NCBI RefSeq assembly: GCF_021582895.2
Contig: NZ_CP091139.2
Coordinates: 2,108,001-2,172,000, forward strand
DNA: 64,000 nucleotides
Reading direction: 5' to 3'
Source of the DNA: Microbacterium elymi
Lineage (GTDB): Bacteria; Actinomycetota; Actinomycetes; Actinomycetales; Microbacteriaceae
Part shown: positions 22,246 to 32,351 of the stretch, piece by piece
How the letters are laid out: the number at the start of each line of letters is the position of its first letter
How positions within the stretch are numbered: position 1 is the stretch's first letter
The notes under the pieces: generated by a model
Databases searched by the model: none
Seen by the model: only the letters and a program-made list of their open reading frames with translations
Told to the model about the DNA's origin: nothing
Translations under genes and position numbers: made by a program

Positions 22246-23852
22246 TCATCCCCGGATGAGGTCGGCGGCGACCTCGCCGATCACGATCGCGGGGGCGTTG
22301 GTGTGCCCGCGGATGATGTTGGGCATGATCGAGGCATCCGCCACGCGCAGGCCCTCGACGCCGCGCACCCGCAGGCGGGGGTCGACGACGGATGCCGCAT
22401 CCTGCCCCATCCGCGCGGTGCCCACCGGGTGGTACAGCGTGTGCGAGTAGCGGCGCAGCGAGACCTCGGCGCGTTCGGCCGGCGACATCCGCTCTCCGCC
22501 GACGGGCTGCACCCAGGAGCCGGTCGTCACCGCGCGCAGCGCCTCGGTGTCGATCAGCCGTTCGCACACGGCGAGGCCGGCCAGCAGCGTCTCCCGGTCG
22601 ACCGGGTCGCTCAGATACGCGGGGTCGATCAGCGGTTTGGCGGTCGGATCGGCCGAGGCCAGCCGCACCGTGCCGCGGCTGCGCGGCTCCAGCAGGATCG
22701 CGCCGACCGTGATCCCCTCGCCCGGCAGCGGCACGAGCCCCTCGCCCACGTACGGCGCGGCGGCGAAGATGATCTCGATGTCGGGGAGCCCGGCCGGTCC
22801 GCCGGCGCGCTCGGCGACGTCGGTGCGCACGAATCCGTACGCCTCGGCCACATTCGAGGTCAGCATGCCGCGCCGGCGGATCAGGTAGTCCGCCAGCTTG
22901 CGCGGGCCTCTCCGCGCCGAACAGCGTGCCGCCCTGCGCGGCCGGCGCGAGCCCGGCGACGAGGTGGTCCTGCAGGTTCGCGCCGACCTCGGGCGCGTCC
23001 ACGACGAGCGGGATGTCATGCGCGGCGAGCTCGGCGGCCGGCCCGATGCCGCTGAGCTGCGAGCTGCCGGGTGTTCACAGCTCCGCCGCACAGGATCACC
23101 TCGCGCCGTGCGCGGGCGTGCCGGGTCACCCCGGCGATGTCCACGTACACGCCGGTGGCGCGCGGGGCGTGCTCGGCGGAGCGCGCGAACGTCACCCTCC
23201 GCACCAGCGCGCCGGTCACCACCGTCAGGTTCCGGCGCCGGCGGGCGGGGCGCAGATAGGCATCGGCGGTGGATGCCCGCGCGCCGCGCCGATGCGTGAC
23301 CATCGTCTGTGAGAAGCCCTGGTCCCGGGGCAGGTTCGCCGCGGTGACCGGGTACCCGGCCTCGTCGGCGGCCCGCAGGAACGCGGCCGTGTGCGGACGC
23401 GGATCGCGCTGGTGCTCGACCGGCTGTGCGCCGTCGATGCCCTGCGTCGGGTCGACGGCGTCCTGGGTGCGCTCGGCGCGACGAAAGGAGGGCACGAGCG
23501 CGTCCCACGACCAGTGCTCCCCGCGGCATCCGCCCACGCGTCGTAGTCCGCGGCGAACCCGCGCACCCACATCATCGCGTTCAGCGAGGACGAGCCGCCG
23601 AGGGTCTTGCCCCGCGGCCAGTACACGGTGCGATCCTCCAGCTTGCGCCTGCGGCACGGTGTCGTAGTTCCAGTCGTACCGGCCGCGGAACAGCGTGGAG
23701 AACGCGGCCGGGACGTGCAGCTCCATCGCCTTGTCCGGCCCGCCGGCCTCGAGCAGCAGGACCGAGACGGAGGGGTCTTCGCTCAGGCGGGCCGCGAGGG
23801 CGGCGCCGGCCGAACCGGCCCCGACGATGACGTAGTCGGCGTCGAGGTTCAC
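22246..23852 (-). CDS. GMC-family flavoprotein alcohol/choline dehydrogenase
   Basis: About 534 residues. The FAD site is at the start ([20 protein letters not shown]), the GMC signatures are [20 protein letters not shown] and GGAVNTPQLL-like, and the active-site His lies in [14 protein letters not shown]. It should oxidise an alcohol to an aldehyde, feeding the aldehyde dehydrogenase whose stop it overlaps (GTGA at 23849-23852). Four indels: +1 at GCTTGC 23641, -1 near 23520 in a C run, +1 at 23056 (GCTGCGAGC, the reverse complement of GCTCGCAGC), +1 at GCTTGC 22896. After correction the reading is continuous to LIRG and stop. Substrate could be choline or another primary alcohol. Confidence 0.88.
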
Positions 23853-25627
23853 GACCGCATCGCCTGGGCGAGGGTGGCGACCAGGCGCGGGATGCTGTGG
23901 TCCATGTGCCAGCGGGTGAGTCCCTCGGCGACCGGGGTGGCGGTGCGCGAATCGACGAACCAGGGCGGCTTGGGCAGCGCCGAGAAGCGGTTCCTCCCGC
24001 CGACCGAACGGGGGAAGGGGCGGAACGGGCCGCGCATGACCGAGCGTTCGACCTGGTCCAGCAGGAGCGTATTGTGCACGACTCCGATGCCGCTGGAGAC
24101 GTCCTGGATCGTGCCGCCGGGGAACGCGCCCCAGGACAGGATCGGGGTGGCGAAGACGATGCCGGTCCAGGCATTGACCGCGATGCCGCCGTAGCGCAGC
24201 GCGGCGATCGCACGCTCGAACCCGGCGCCAAGCGCCCGCTGGGTGTCGGGGTCGATGAGCACGTTCGCACCGAGGGTGCCGGCCAGCCTGTCGTTGGCGT
24301 GCGCGACGGCCGCGTCGAGGAACTCCTGCCCGTTGCCGTCCAGTTCGACCACGCCCAGGACGGGGGCGAAGTACTCGGTGGTCTCCAGTGCAGTCGCCTC
24401 GCCATCGCCGGGCACGTCGATCAGGGCGCGCGTGCGGTCGGCCGACCACTCCGCGTCCGGATAGTCTTCGGCCGCCTCCTGGAGCCGGCGCTCGCCGTTC
24501 GGGTACCAGATCGGCCGCTGGGGCGCGGCGGCGTACGCGGCGCGCAGCGCGGCCAGGAAGGCGTCGCGCTGCGGCCAGTCGCGACTGATGACGACGACCT
24601 GCCCGGCGATGCAGTTGTGGCCGCTGTTGTACAGGCGCATGGTCGCGATATGGGATGCCTGGTATGCCAGGTCCGCGTCGGTCCAGCGCCCCGGCACCAC
24701 GATCATGGGCGAGACGCCGCCGAGCTCGGCGGTGATCGGCGTGGTCAGCTTCGGGTCGTCGGCCTTGCGTCGTCGGGTCGCCTCGGCGCCGGTGCCCCAC
24801 ACGATCGCGTCGAACGTCGCCGCCGAGCCGGTGATGTGGATGTGATCGAAGGCCGGATTCCCGGTCAGATACGCGCCGACATCCCCACCGCCGTGGACGA
24901 TGCGCAGGAACCCGGGTTCGATCAGCGGCGCCAGCGCGCGCTCGTAGACGGGTACCAGCGAGTCCTGCGTGGGGTTCACCTTCAGGACGCTGACCCGGTT
25001 CGCGGCCAGCAGCTCGTACAGCACGTCCAGCACCGGGATCGAGGTGATGTTCCCGGCTCCGAGGACCAGGCCCACGGTGGCGGGTTCGGCGGGCCGTCGC
25101 TGTCCGAGGCCGGCGGCGTCGCGCGCGGCGGCCTGAGTCGTCCCGGGTCGAAGCCAGACCTCGCCGGTGTAGCCCGACAGCAGCAGGCCGTCCATGCGCG
25201 AGGCGGGGAAGACGTGTGCGCGCAGGCCGCCGTGGGCAGCGGCATCCGTCTTCACGCCGTCCAGCGGGCTGGCGCCGCGCGCGAGTGCGCGCAGGGTGGC
25301 CAGGTAGCCGTCGAGGGCGGTGAGCATCGCGTAGGGTCCGGACAGCCACTCTTCGCCGAACAGCGGATGCGTCTCGTCCAGCCCCTTCGATCGTGCGGCG
25401 GTCATCGCCCACTCGTCGGCGCAGGTGACCACGGCGGCGCGGATGCGCTCGATCAGGCGGGCCCGCTGCTCCAGCGTCAGATGGCTCCAGGAGCGTGCCC
25501 CCCGCTGGACCGCGGCGATCGCGGCATCGAGGGGTGCCCGGACGTCATCCGACAGGGCGGATGCGGCGACCTTGCGCTTCGCGGGGGCCCGCTTCGGGGC
25601 CGGCTTCGGGGTGTTGCTGGTGGGCAC
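23849..25627 (-). CDS. Aldehyde dehydrogenase family protein
   Basis: 592 residues, longer than the usual 480-500, with a Lys/Pro/Ala-rich N-terminal extension of about 25 residues. Catalytic Cys is in NSGHNCIAGQVVV and the general base Glu in TAELGGVSPMIVV; the coenzyme region reads GLVLGAGNITSIPVLDVL. It should oxidise an aldehyde with NAD(P)+. GTG 25627 has GAAGGAGA upstream. Genes before (GPH transporter, 31 bases) and after (GMC oxidoreductase, overlapping) point to one uptake-and-oxidation operon. The frame is intact. Confidence 0.88.
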   Translation of the reverse strand: MPTSNTPKPAPKRAPAKRKVAASALSDDVRAPLDAAIAAVQRGARSWSHLTLEQRARLIERIRAAVVTCADEWAMTAARSKGLDETHPLFGEEWLSGPYAMLTALDGYLATLRALARGASPLDGVKTDAAAHGGLRAHVFPASRMDGLLLSGYTGEVWLRPGTTQAAARDAAGLGQRRPAEPATVGLVLGAGNITSIPVLDVLYELLAANRVSVLKVNPTQDSLVPVYERALAPLIEPGFLRIVHGGGDVGAYLTGNPAFDHIHITGSAATFDAIVWGTGAEATRRRKADDPKLTTPITAELGGVSPMIVVPGRWTDADLAYQASHIATMRLYNSGHNCIAGQVVVISRDWPQRDAFLAALRAAYAAAPQRPIWYPNGERRLQEAAEDYPDAEWSADRTRALIDVPGDGEATALETTEYFAPVLGVVELDGNGQEFLDAAVAHANDRLAGTLGANVLIDPDTQRALGAGFERAIAALRYGGIAVNAWTGIVFATPILSWGAFPGGTIQDVSSGIGVVHNTLLLDQVERSVMRGPFRPFPRSVGGRNRFSALPKPPWFVDSRTATPVAEGLTRWHMDHSIPRLVATLAQAMRS

Positions 25628-25658
25628 GACGCTCTCCTTCGGGCGCTTCGGTCACAGT

Positions 25659-27187
25659 CTACGCATGGGACCCCGTCTCACCGTCGGTGCGACCGGATGC
25701 CGCCGACTCGATGTCGTGGCGGCGGAGCCGATACCGTCCCAGCGCGATCAGGCTGCCGGCGATCAGGGCTGCGGGCAGCACGCTGAAGCTGATGACGATG
25801 CCGGTGACCGCGGCATCCGGCTGGGTGACCGTGGTCCCGGCGGTCGAGGAGACGTATCCCGTGACGGCGAGCATGATCGACAGGGCCGTGGCGCCGAGGG
25901 CGAAGCCGATCGTCTCGCCGGCGGTCCAGACGCCGCTGAACGCGCCGGCGCGGCCGCGGCCGTGGGTGCGCTCGTCGTGCGAGATCACGTCCGGGAGCAT
26001 GGCCATCGGCAGCGACTGCATCCCGGCGTAGGCGATGCCGGCGACGGCGACCGGCAGGTACGCCCAGTCGCCGGTGTTCCACTGCAGGCCCAGCAGCGAC
26101 AGCGCCGCGACGGCGAACACGACGCTGGCGATCGCGAAGGACCGCTCCTTGCCGATGCGGTCGGCCAGCAGCCCCACAGCGGCGCCGCGACGAACGCGGG
26201 CGCGATCAGGGCCACGAACAGCAGCTCGACGGCCGACTCGGAGTGCATCACCCACGTCGCGACGTACTGCGCGCCGGCCAGCATGAGCCCGGTCGCCAGC
26301 GCCTGCAGCAGGTAGGTGGTCAGCAGCGTACGGAACGGGGCACTGCGGCGGAGGGCGCCGATGCCGGCCGCATAGTTCGCGCGGATGCCGCCCTCCGCCG
26401 ACAGCGCCGAGGCGCCCGCGCCGGTGGCTGCGGCGGTGCCCGCGTTGCCGCCGGCATGCCGCGCGACGGTTGTGGCCACCAGCATCCCGATGCCCAGCAC
26501 GACGCCCGCGACGACGCCCATGACGAGGTAGCCGGTCACCGGGTCGCCGGTCACGCGGCGCAGCGCCGGGCCGCCGGCGCCGAACAGCAGGATCGCGAGG
26601 GTGAGCATCACGACCCGCCAGGTCAGCAGGCGCGTCCGCTCGTTGTACCCCGGCGTCAGCTCGGCCGGCAGGGCGATGTAGGGCACCTGGAAGAGGCTGA
26701 ACGACGTGGCGGTCAGCAGGAAGGCGATCACCACCCACACCGCGCCGAGGGTCGGGCCGAACGCCGGCGGCGCGGCGAACGTCAGGGCGAAGAAGAGCGG
26801 GATCGTGCATGCCCCGATGAGCATCAGCCGCCGCCGCGACCCGTGCCGCGTGCGGTCGCGGTCGCTCAGTGCGCCGACCACCGGGTCGATGATGACGTCC
26901 CAGATCTTGGCGAGGGTGATGACCAGCCCCGCCACGATCGCCGCCACCCCGAGCGAGTCGGTGAGGTAGTAGGTCAGCACCAGACCGGGCAGCGTCGCGA
27001 ACCCGCCCGTGCCGATCGAGCCGATGGCGTAGCGCGTGATCACGCCCACGCTCAGCCGCGGCGTGGGCGGGGTGGTGGCGGCCTGGGCGGGCAGCCCGGC
27101 GGGTTCGGGTTCGGGCGCGGGCGGGTGCGGCCCGGCGGGTTCGGGCGCGGGCGCGGGCGAAGCGGTGTCGGGAGCGTCGTGGCTCAT
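25659..27187 (-). CDS. GPH-family (MelB-like) cation symporter
   Basis: About 509 residues, with 12 predicted membrane helices and a Pro/Glu-rich N-terminal tail of about 45 residues. GPH hallmarks are present: IGSIGTGGFATLPGLVLTYY, AKIWDVIIDPVVGALSDR, HGSRRRLMLIGA. Members import glycosides, pentosides or related solutes with H+ or Na+. One G is missing near 26175 (WGLLADRIG region, a G run beside GCTGC). It leads into the aldehyde dehydrogenase and GMC genes, so its substrate may be what they oxidise. ATG 27187. Confidence 0.88.
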
Positions 27188-27286
27188 CGCGCCAGTGTAC
27201 GGCCGCCGGCGGGATCGCCCGGCGCCTGCGTACCCGCGCCGCGCCGGCCCGCGCCGGCCCGCTCCACCCGGCCCACCCGTACCGCC

Positions 27287-28541
27287 TCAGACCGCGCGGA
27301 GCGCCTCCTGTACGCGCGCCATCCCGGTCACGACCTCGGCGAACGAGGTCGACAGCGGGGAGAGCCCGATGCGCAGGCCGCCCGGATCGCGATAGTCGGG
27401 GATCACGTCCTGCTCCCAGAGCCGCGCCGTCACCGCGCGCATGGCGGGATGGGCGAGAGCGACGTGTCCTCCGCGCCGCGCCGCCTCGCGCGGCGAGGCG
27501 ACGGTGACGCCCAGGGGTGCGAGCCACGCGTCGGCCAGCAGGATCGTGAACGACGTCAGGGCGATCGACTTCGTGCGGATCGGCCCGATCCCGACCTCTT
27601 CGATCAGCGGCACCATGTCGCGCAACGCGATCATCGCCGTGATCGACGGCGTGCCCGACACGAAGCGGCGCATTCCGGCTCCCGGCTCATACTCCGGCCC
27701 CATCGCGAACACGTCGGCCGCACCCATCCATCCCTGGATCGGCGGGGCAAGTCGCTCCTGGTGCCGGCGGGCGACGTACGCGAAGGCCGGTGAGCCGGGT
27801 CCGCCGTTCAGGTATTTGTAGGTGCACCCCACCGCCAGGTCGAACCCCCAGGAATCCGCGGTCACCTCGACCGCACCGACCGAGTGGCACAGATCCCACA
27901 CGATGAGCGCGCCGGCGTCGTGCGCGATCGTGGTGAGAGCCGCAGGCATCCGCCATATACCCGGACCGGTATGCGACGTGGCTGAGCAGCACCACGGCGG
28001 TCTGCGGCCCGACCGCACCCCGAGCTTGCGCCGCGGTGACGCCGGATGTCAGGCCCACATCGATCCAGCGGACGCGTCCGCCGCGCTCGGCGGCGATGCC
28101 CTCGACGAGGTAGCGATCGGTGGGGAAGTTGTCGCGATCCACCACGATCTCCACCCGCCGCGGGTCGGTCGAGTGCGCGAGATCGAAGGCCGCCCGCACC
28201 AGCTTGTACAGCAGCACGGTGGTGGAGTCGCCGATCACGGTCTGCCCGGGCGCCGCGCCGATCGCCGCCGCGCCGATCCGGTCGCCGAGTGAGAACGGCA
28301 GGTCCATCCACGTCTCGTCCCACCCGCGGATCAGGCGCCCGCCCCACTCGTCGCGGACGAACGACGCCGCCCGGTCGACGCTGGCCCGCAGCGGGCGTCC
28401 CAGCGAGTTGCCGTCGAAGTAGACCAGCGGGGTCTCGGAGCCGACGAACGCGTCGCGGTGGGTGCGCAGCGGATCGGCGGCGTCCAGACCGGATGCCTCG
28501 GCCTGCGCCTGGGCGAGGGTGGGTGCCGCGTCAGGGCTCAC
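27287..28541 (-). CDS. kynU: Kynureninase
   Basis: A PLP enzyme of about 417 residues that cleaves kynurenine to anthranilate and alanine in tryptophan breakdown. Seen: YFDGNSLGRPLRASVDRAAS, IGDSTTVLLYKLVRAA, DLCHSVGAVEV and the PLP lysine motif GCTYKYLNGGPGSPAF. One extra C at 27942 (GCAGGC, from GCAGC) breaks it in the raw sequence, within YMADAAALTTIAHDAG. GTG 28541 overlaps the end of the upstream amidohydrolase by 11 bases. Third gene of the kynA operon. Confidence 0.94.
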
Positions 28542-29502
28542 GGGTGATCAGCTCCTCGGCGGGGACGACGGTCGCTCCGCCGAGCCAGGCGGGGATGCCC
28601 GCTTCGGCGTCGGGCGCCGGGCCCGTCACGAACGTCGCCACGCCGCGGTCGAACGCGGCGCGCGGCCACGGGTCGGTGAGTGCGCCGATCAGCGCCGGGC
28701 CGCGGATCCCGGCCCGGTGCAGGCAGCGCAGCTCGGCCGGCACCAGGCCGGCCGGCCGGTCGCCGTTGCCCAGATCGGTGCCGTACAGCACCCGGCCGTC
28801 GGCGGCGGCGAACGCGGCGGTGTTGTCGAGGGCGAGCTGCGGGTCGTCGTGGATCGCCAGCGTCGAGATCCACCGCTGCCCGGCGGCGACCGCCGCGGCG
28901 ACGAGGTCCTCGTCGATCCGCTCGGTGAACGGGGCGTGGGCGAGCACGTCGACTCCGGCATCCAACGCGCGCCGCGTCATCCCGTCGCCTTCGACGTGGG
29001 CGACGACCGGCAGACCGCGGTCGTGCGCCGCGGCCACCAGAACCTGCAGGGTATGCGTGTCGAAGACCGGGCCCTCGGTGTTGTGCAGGGCCACCTTGAT
29101 GACGGATGCCCCGGCGTCCGCCATCTCGTCCACCGAGGTCCGCGCCCCGCCCGGGACCCCGGGCGCCGCCGAGGATGAGGTGACGATGTGCACGATCTGG
29201 GCGGGCGCCCACGACCGGAACGAGGGGTAGCCGCCCGGCACGGTCAGGAACGCCCCCGCATATTCCACCTGCGGCATGCCGTGCTTCGGCCGCCGGGCGA
29301 AGTACGCCGGATCGCCGCCGAGATCCACGGCGCCGGCGATCCCGTGGGCGGGCAGCGCATGCTCGTCGACCAGATGCAGATGCAGATGATGGTCGATCAG
29401 CGGCGCGAGCGCGACGCCGTCCTGGCCGGTCAGGCCGCGGCGGCAGAATCGGGCCGACGGACCGAGAAGAGCCTGCAGGGCCTCGGCATCCGAATGCGCC
29501 AT
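28531..29502 (-). CDS. Metal-dependent amidohydrolase of the kynurenine operon
   Basis: 323 residues from ATG 29502, one base after the kynA stop. The full amidohydrolase metal set can be assigned: HLHLH in LIDHHLHLHLVDEH, Lys in SVIKVALHN, His in VVAHVEGDG and LAHAPF, Asp in LYGTDLGNGD. Lying between kynA and kynU, it fills the place of the N-formylkynurenine formamidase that the pathway needs and that is otherwise not visible here; the usual KynB and alpha/beta hydrolase formamidases belong to other folds. The formamidase role is inference. A GTG 9 bases upstream (29511) is an alternative start. Confidence 0.82.
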   Translation of the reverse strand: MAHSDAEALQALLGPSARFCRRGLTGQDGVALAPLIDHHLHLHLVDEHALPAHGIAGAVDLGGDPAYFARRPKHGMPQVEYAGAFLTVPGGYPSFRSWAPAQIVHIVTSSSAAPGVPGGARTSVDEMADAGASVIKVALHNTEGPVFDTHTLQVLVAAAHDRGLPVVAHVEGDGMTRRALDAGVDVLAHAPFTERIDEDLVAAAVAAGQRWISTLAIHDDPQLALDNTAAFAAADGRVLYGTDLGNGDRPAGLVPAELRCLHRAGIRGPALIGALTDPWPRAAFDRGVATFVTGPAPDAEAGIPAWLGGATVVPAEELITREP

Positions 29503-29503
29503 C

Positions 29504-30364
29504 TCAGGCACCGATCTCGGTGCGGACGGCGTACAGCTCGGGAAAGAAGGTGAGGTCCAGTGCCCGCTTCAGGAAGCCGACGCCGCTGGAGCCCCCGGTG
29601 CCCCGCTTGTGGCCGATGATCCGCTCGACCGTCTTGAGATGCCGGAACCGCCACAGCTGGAAGTTGTCCTCGAGGTCGACGAGCTCTTCGCAGGTCTCGT
29701 AGGCGCCCCAGTGCGCTGCCGGGTCGGCGTAGATCTCGGCGAACACGGGGACCAGTTCGGGCGTGTACTCCCAGGCCTTCGTGACATCGCGCTCGAGGAC
29801 CGCGGCCGGAACGGCATGCCCGGCGCGGGCCAGCAGCCGCAGGAACTCGTCGTACAGGCTCGGTGCGCGCAGCGCCGCCTCGACCAGCGCGAGGTTCTCC
29901 GGATCCGCGGCGAACACCTTCAGCATCCCGGCGTGCTTGTTGCCCAGGGTGAACTCGACGGCGCGGTACTGCGCCGACTGGAAGCCGCTCGCGTTGCCGA
30001 GCACACCGCGGAACTGCGCGTACTCGCTCGGGGTGAGCGTTGCCAGCACCGACCACTGGTCGGTGATCGTCTTCTGGATGTGCTTGACCCGGGCGATGCA
30101 CTTCAGCGCCGGGGCGAGTTCGTCTTCGCGCAGCAGCCGGCATGCCGCGCCGAGCTCGTGCAGGATCAGCCTCAGCCACAGCTCGGTGGTCTGGTGCTGG
30201 ATGATGAACAGCAGCTCGTCGTGGTGTTCGGGCGAGCTGAGCGGATGCTGCGCCTGCGCAGGGTGCCCAGCTTGCAGGTATCCGCTGTAGGTCATGCGGT
30301 CTTCGAAGTCGGTGATCACCGATTCTTCGATCGTCCGGGTATTGCGCTCGACGCCGTCGTCCAC
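29504..30364 (-). CDS. kynA: Tryptophan 2,3-dioxygenase
   Basis: 286 residues, a heme enzyme that opens the indole ring of tryptophan to N-formylkynurenine. Family marks: TYSGYLQ, SPEHHDELLFIIQHQTTELW with the heme-axial His region, NASGFQSAQYRAVEF, and HKRGTGGSSGVGFLKRALD with the substrate-binding Thr. Between YLQ and AQHPLS the raw translation is AGHPAQ-like, where the family has LGTL; an extra base at GCTTGC (30270) followed by a missing base about 20 bases on yields YLQLGTLRQAQHPLS, so two indels cancel. GTG 30364 is the best upstream start. Confidence 0.93.
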   Translation of the reverse strand: MDDGVERNTRTIEESVITDFEDRMTYSGYLQAGHPAQAQHPLSSPEHHDELLFIIQHQTTELWLRLILHELGAACRLLREDELAPALKCIARVKHIQKTITDQWSVLATLTPSEYAQFRGVLGNASGFQSAQYRAVEFTLGNKHAGMLKVFAADPENLALVEAALRAPSLYDEFLRLLARAGHAVPAAVLERDVTKAWEYTPELVPVFAEIYADPAAHWGAYETCEELVDLEDNFQLWRFRHLKTVERIIGHKRGTGGSSGVGFLKRALDLTFFPELYAVRTEIGA

Positions 30365-30375
30365 CGTCTCAGCTT

Positions 30376-30455
30376 AGGTCGCCCGCAGGTCGCTGAGCGA
30401 GCGCATGAGGTCGCCCGCAGGTCGCTGAGCGAGCGCAGCGAGACGAAGCGCCCCG
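30376..30455. repeat. Dispersed 3'-flank repeat, two copies
   Basis: A 30-base unit is repeated with a 32-base period (30376-30405 and 30408-30437); the second continues through CGAGACGAAGCGCC. The core CGCTGAGCGAGCGCAGCG can fold into a hairpin. The pair sits just beyond the stop of the glutaredoxin gene. The same core recurs near 33550-33625 and 34343-34427. Confidence 0.85.
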
Positions 30456-30477
30456 CCCGGGGACCGGTGTGCGGGCG

Positions 30478-30737
30478 TCAGATGAGCGAGAGCTCGCGCA
30501 GCTTCGCCTCGACGTCGCCGTTGGACGGCTCGACCTGGTGCGAGGCGTCCGGGTACAGCACGACCGGGATGTTCGTGCGGCCCGAGATCTCCTTGGCCAC
30601 ATCGGCGGCTCGGGGTCGGCGACGAGGTCGATGTACTCGTAGTCGATGCCGAGCTCGTCGAGCTGCTTCTTGGTGCGGCGGCAGTCGCCGCACCATTCGG
30701 CGCCGAACATCTTGATGGAGGTCGCGGAGGTCGTCAT
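30478..30737 (-). CDS. Glutaredoxin/mycoredoxin-like redox protein
   Basis: 86 residues with the thioredoxin fold and a CGDC active site (IKMFGAEWCGDCRRTKKQLD), followed by the cis-Pro segment TNIPVVLYPD. Actinobacterial mycoredoxins of this size reduce mixed disulfides with mycothiol; the CxxC with Asp is usual in one subgroup. One base is missing near 30608 (EAADVAKEI). ATG 30737 has a GGAGG site. It is flanked by repeats on its 3' side and by a large dyad on its 5' side. Confidence 0.88.
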
Positions 30738-30780
30738 GCCTCCATTCTCCCAACCTCCTGCTGGGTCGGCGCTGTGCGCG

Positions 30781-30850
30781 ATCGTACGATTTGGCCCACT
30801 GCACATCAAATTCGGCCCAGGATGATGTGCACTCGGCCACATCGTACGAT
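30781..30850. promoter_or_regulatory. 70-bp nested dyad between glutaredoxin and UDP-sugar dehydrogenase
   Basis: Two copies of the palindrome ATCGTACGAT mark the ends (30781-30790, 30841-30850). Inside them lie TGCACATCA (30800-30808) and its reverse complement TGATGTGCA (30823-30831), and the remaining spacers are also nearly symmetric (GGCC blocks). The whole element thus has two-fold symmetry. It lies in the gap between two same-strand genes, upstream of the glutaredoxin gene. It could be an operator for a multimeric regulator, a terminator of the dehydrogenase transcript, or a protein-binding locus of another kind. Confidence 0.7.
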
Positions 30851-30871
30851 TTCGACGCGAGAAAGGGCGGG

Positions 30872-32184
30872 TCAGGGGCGGCCGAGGCCGCGGTAGGTCC
30901 AGCCGGCGGCACGCCAGCAGGCCGGGTCGTAGCTGTTGCGACCGTCCACCACGTTCCGCGCGCCCACCAGGGCGCCGACCACCTCGGGGTCGAGGTAGCG
31001 GTACTCGTCCCACTCGGTGACCAGCACGATCGCGTCGACGCCGCGGACGGCATCCTCGAACGACGCGCGATAGTCCAGCTCGGGTGCAGCGCGCGCGAGT
31101 TCTCGATCGCCTCGGGGTCGGTCGCGCGCACCTCGACGCCCAGCCCCTTCAGCCGCACCGCGACATCGAGTGCGGGAGAGTCGCGCACGTCGTCCGAGTG
31201 CGGCTTGAACGCGAGGCCGAGCACCGCCACGGTCTTGCCGTACGGCTCGTGGTCCAGCAGTTCGACCACGTTGTCGACGACCTTGCGGCGCCGGCGCAGG
31301 TTGATCGCGTCGACCTCCTTGAGGAACGCGACCGATTCCCCGCGCCCGAGCTCTTCGGCGCGCGCCATGAATCCGCGGATGTCCTTGGGGAGGCATCCGC
31401 CCCCGAACCCCACCCCGGCTCCGAGGAAGCGCCGTCCGATCCGTGGATCGAAGCCGATCGCATCGGCCAGCTGGGTGACATCCGCGCCCGTCGCCTCGGC
31501 GATCTCGGCCATCGCGTTGATGAACGAGATCTTCGTGGCCAGGAACGCGTTCGCCGACACCTTGACCAGCTCGGCGGTCGCATAGTCGGTGAGCACCAGC
31601 GGCGTCTCGGCCGCGATCGCGTCCGCGTAGACCTCGCGCAGGGCGGCTTCGCCGGCGGATGCCGCGTCCGCCGCGGGCGACAGCCCGAACACGAGGCGGT
31701 CCGGGGTGAGCGAGTCCTTCACCGCGAAGCCCTCGCGCAGGAACTCCGGGTTCCAGGCCAGCACCGCCCCCGACCCGGCCTCGGCGATCCGCTCGGCCAG
31801 TCGGGCGGCGGTCCCGACCGGGACCGTCGACTTGCCGGCCACGACATCCCCCGCATTCAGGTGCGGCAAGAGCGACTCGATCGCGGCATCGACGTAGCGC
31901 AGATCGGCCCCGTGCGAGCCGCGCAGCTGCGGGTGCCCACCGCGACGAAGTGCACCTGTGCGCCCCGGACCTGCGCGATGTCGTCGGTGAAGCGCAGCCG
32001 GCCGCTGGCGGTCGCGTCGCGCAAGCTCGGGCAGGCCCGGCTCGAAGAACGGAGCCTCTCCGCGTCGCAGCGCGGCGAGCTTGACCTCGTCGACATCCAC
32101 GCCGATCACGTCATGGCCCAGCTGCGCCATCGCCGCGGCGTGCACCGCCCCCAGATACCCGCACCCGATCACACTGACTCGCAT
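30872..32184 (-). CDS. ugd: UDP-glucose/UDP-N-acetylglucosamine 6-dehydrogenase
   Basis: About 437 residues. Oxidises a nucleotide sugar at C6 to a uronic acid with two NAD+. N-terminal NAD site VSVIGCGYLGAVHAAAMAQL, the stretch AGKSTVPVGTAARLAERI, and the catalytic Cys in GFGGGCLPKDI are clear; C-terminal UDP-binding part ends DPACWRAAGWTYRGLGR. Indels: +1 at GCAAGC 32021, -1 near 31930 and -1 near 31085 in C runs. Given the WbpB/D/E-like genes nearby, UDP-GlcNAc is a plausible substrate, but the UDP-glucose reaction cannot be excluded. ATG 32184 is divergent from the GT2-GtrA gene. Confidence 0.9.
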
Positions 32185-32351
32185 GGCTCCTGATCCTACG
32201 GGGCGCCTGCGACCGGGGAGCGATCCGGGGCCCTGGTGAGCTCGCCCAGCGTCGGCTGAGCAATGCCGATGACGCCAGCACAACGTCAGGTGCGCATGCG
32301 ACGATGGAACCGGCACGACGCACCCCGCGTCGTCCGCATCACGGAAGTCCC

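Noticed and set aside
23897..27793. Long plus-strand open frames opposite the aldehyde dehydrogenase and transporter
   Set aside because: Composition is that of an antisense shadow in high-GC DNA; the minus-strand genes have intact catalytic motifs and start signals.
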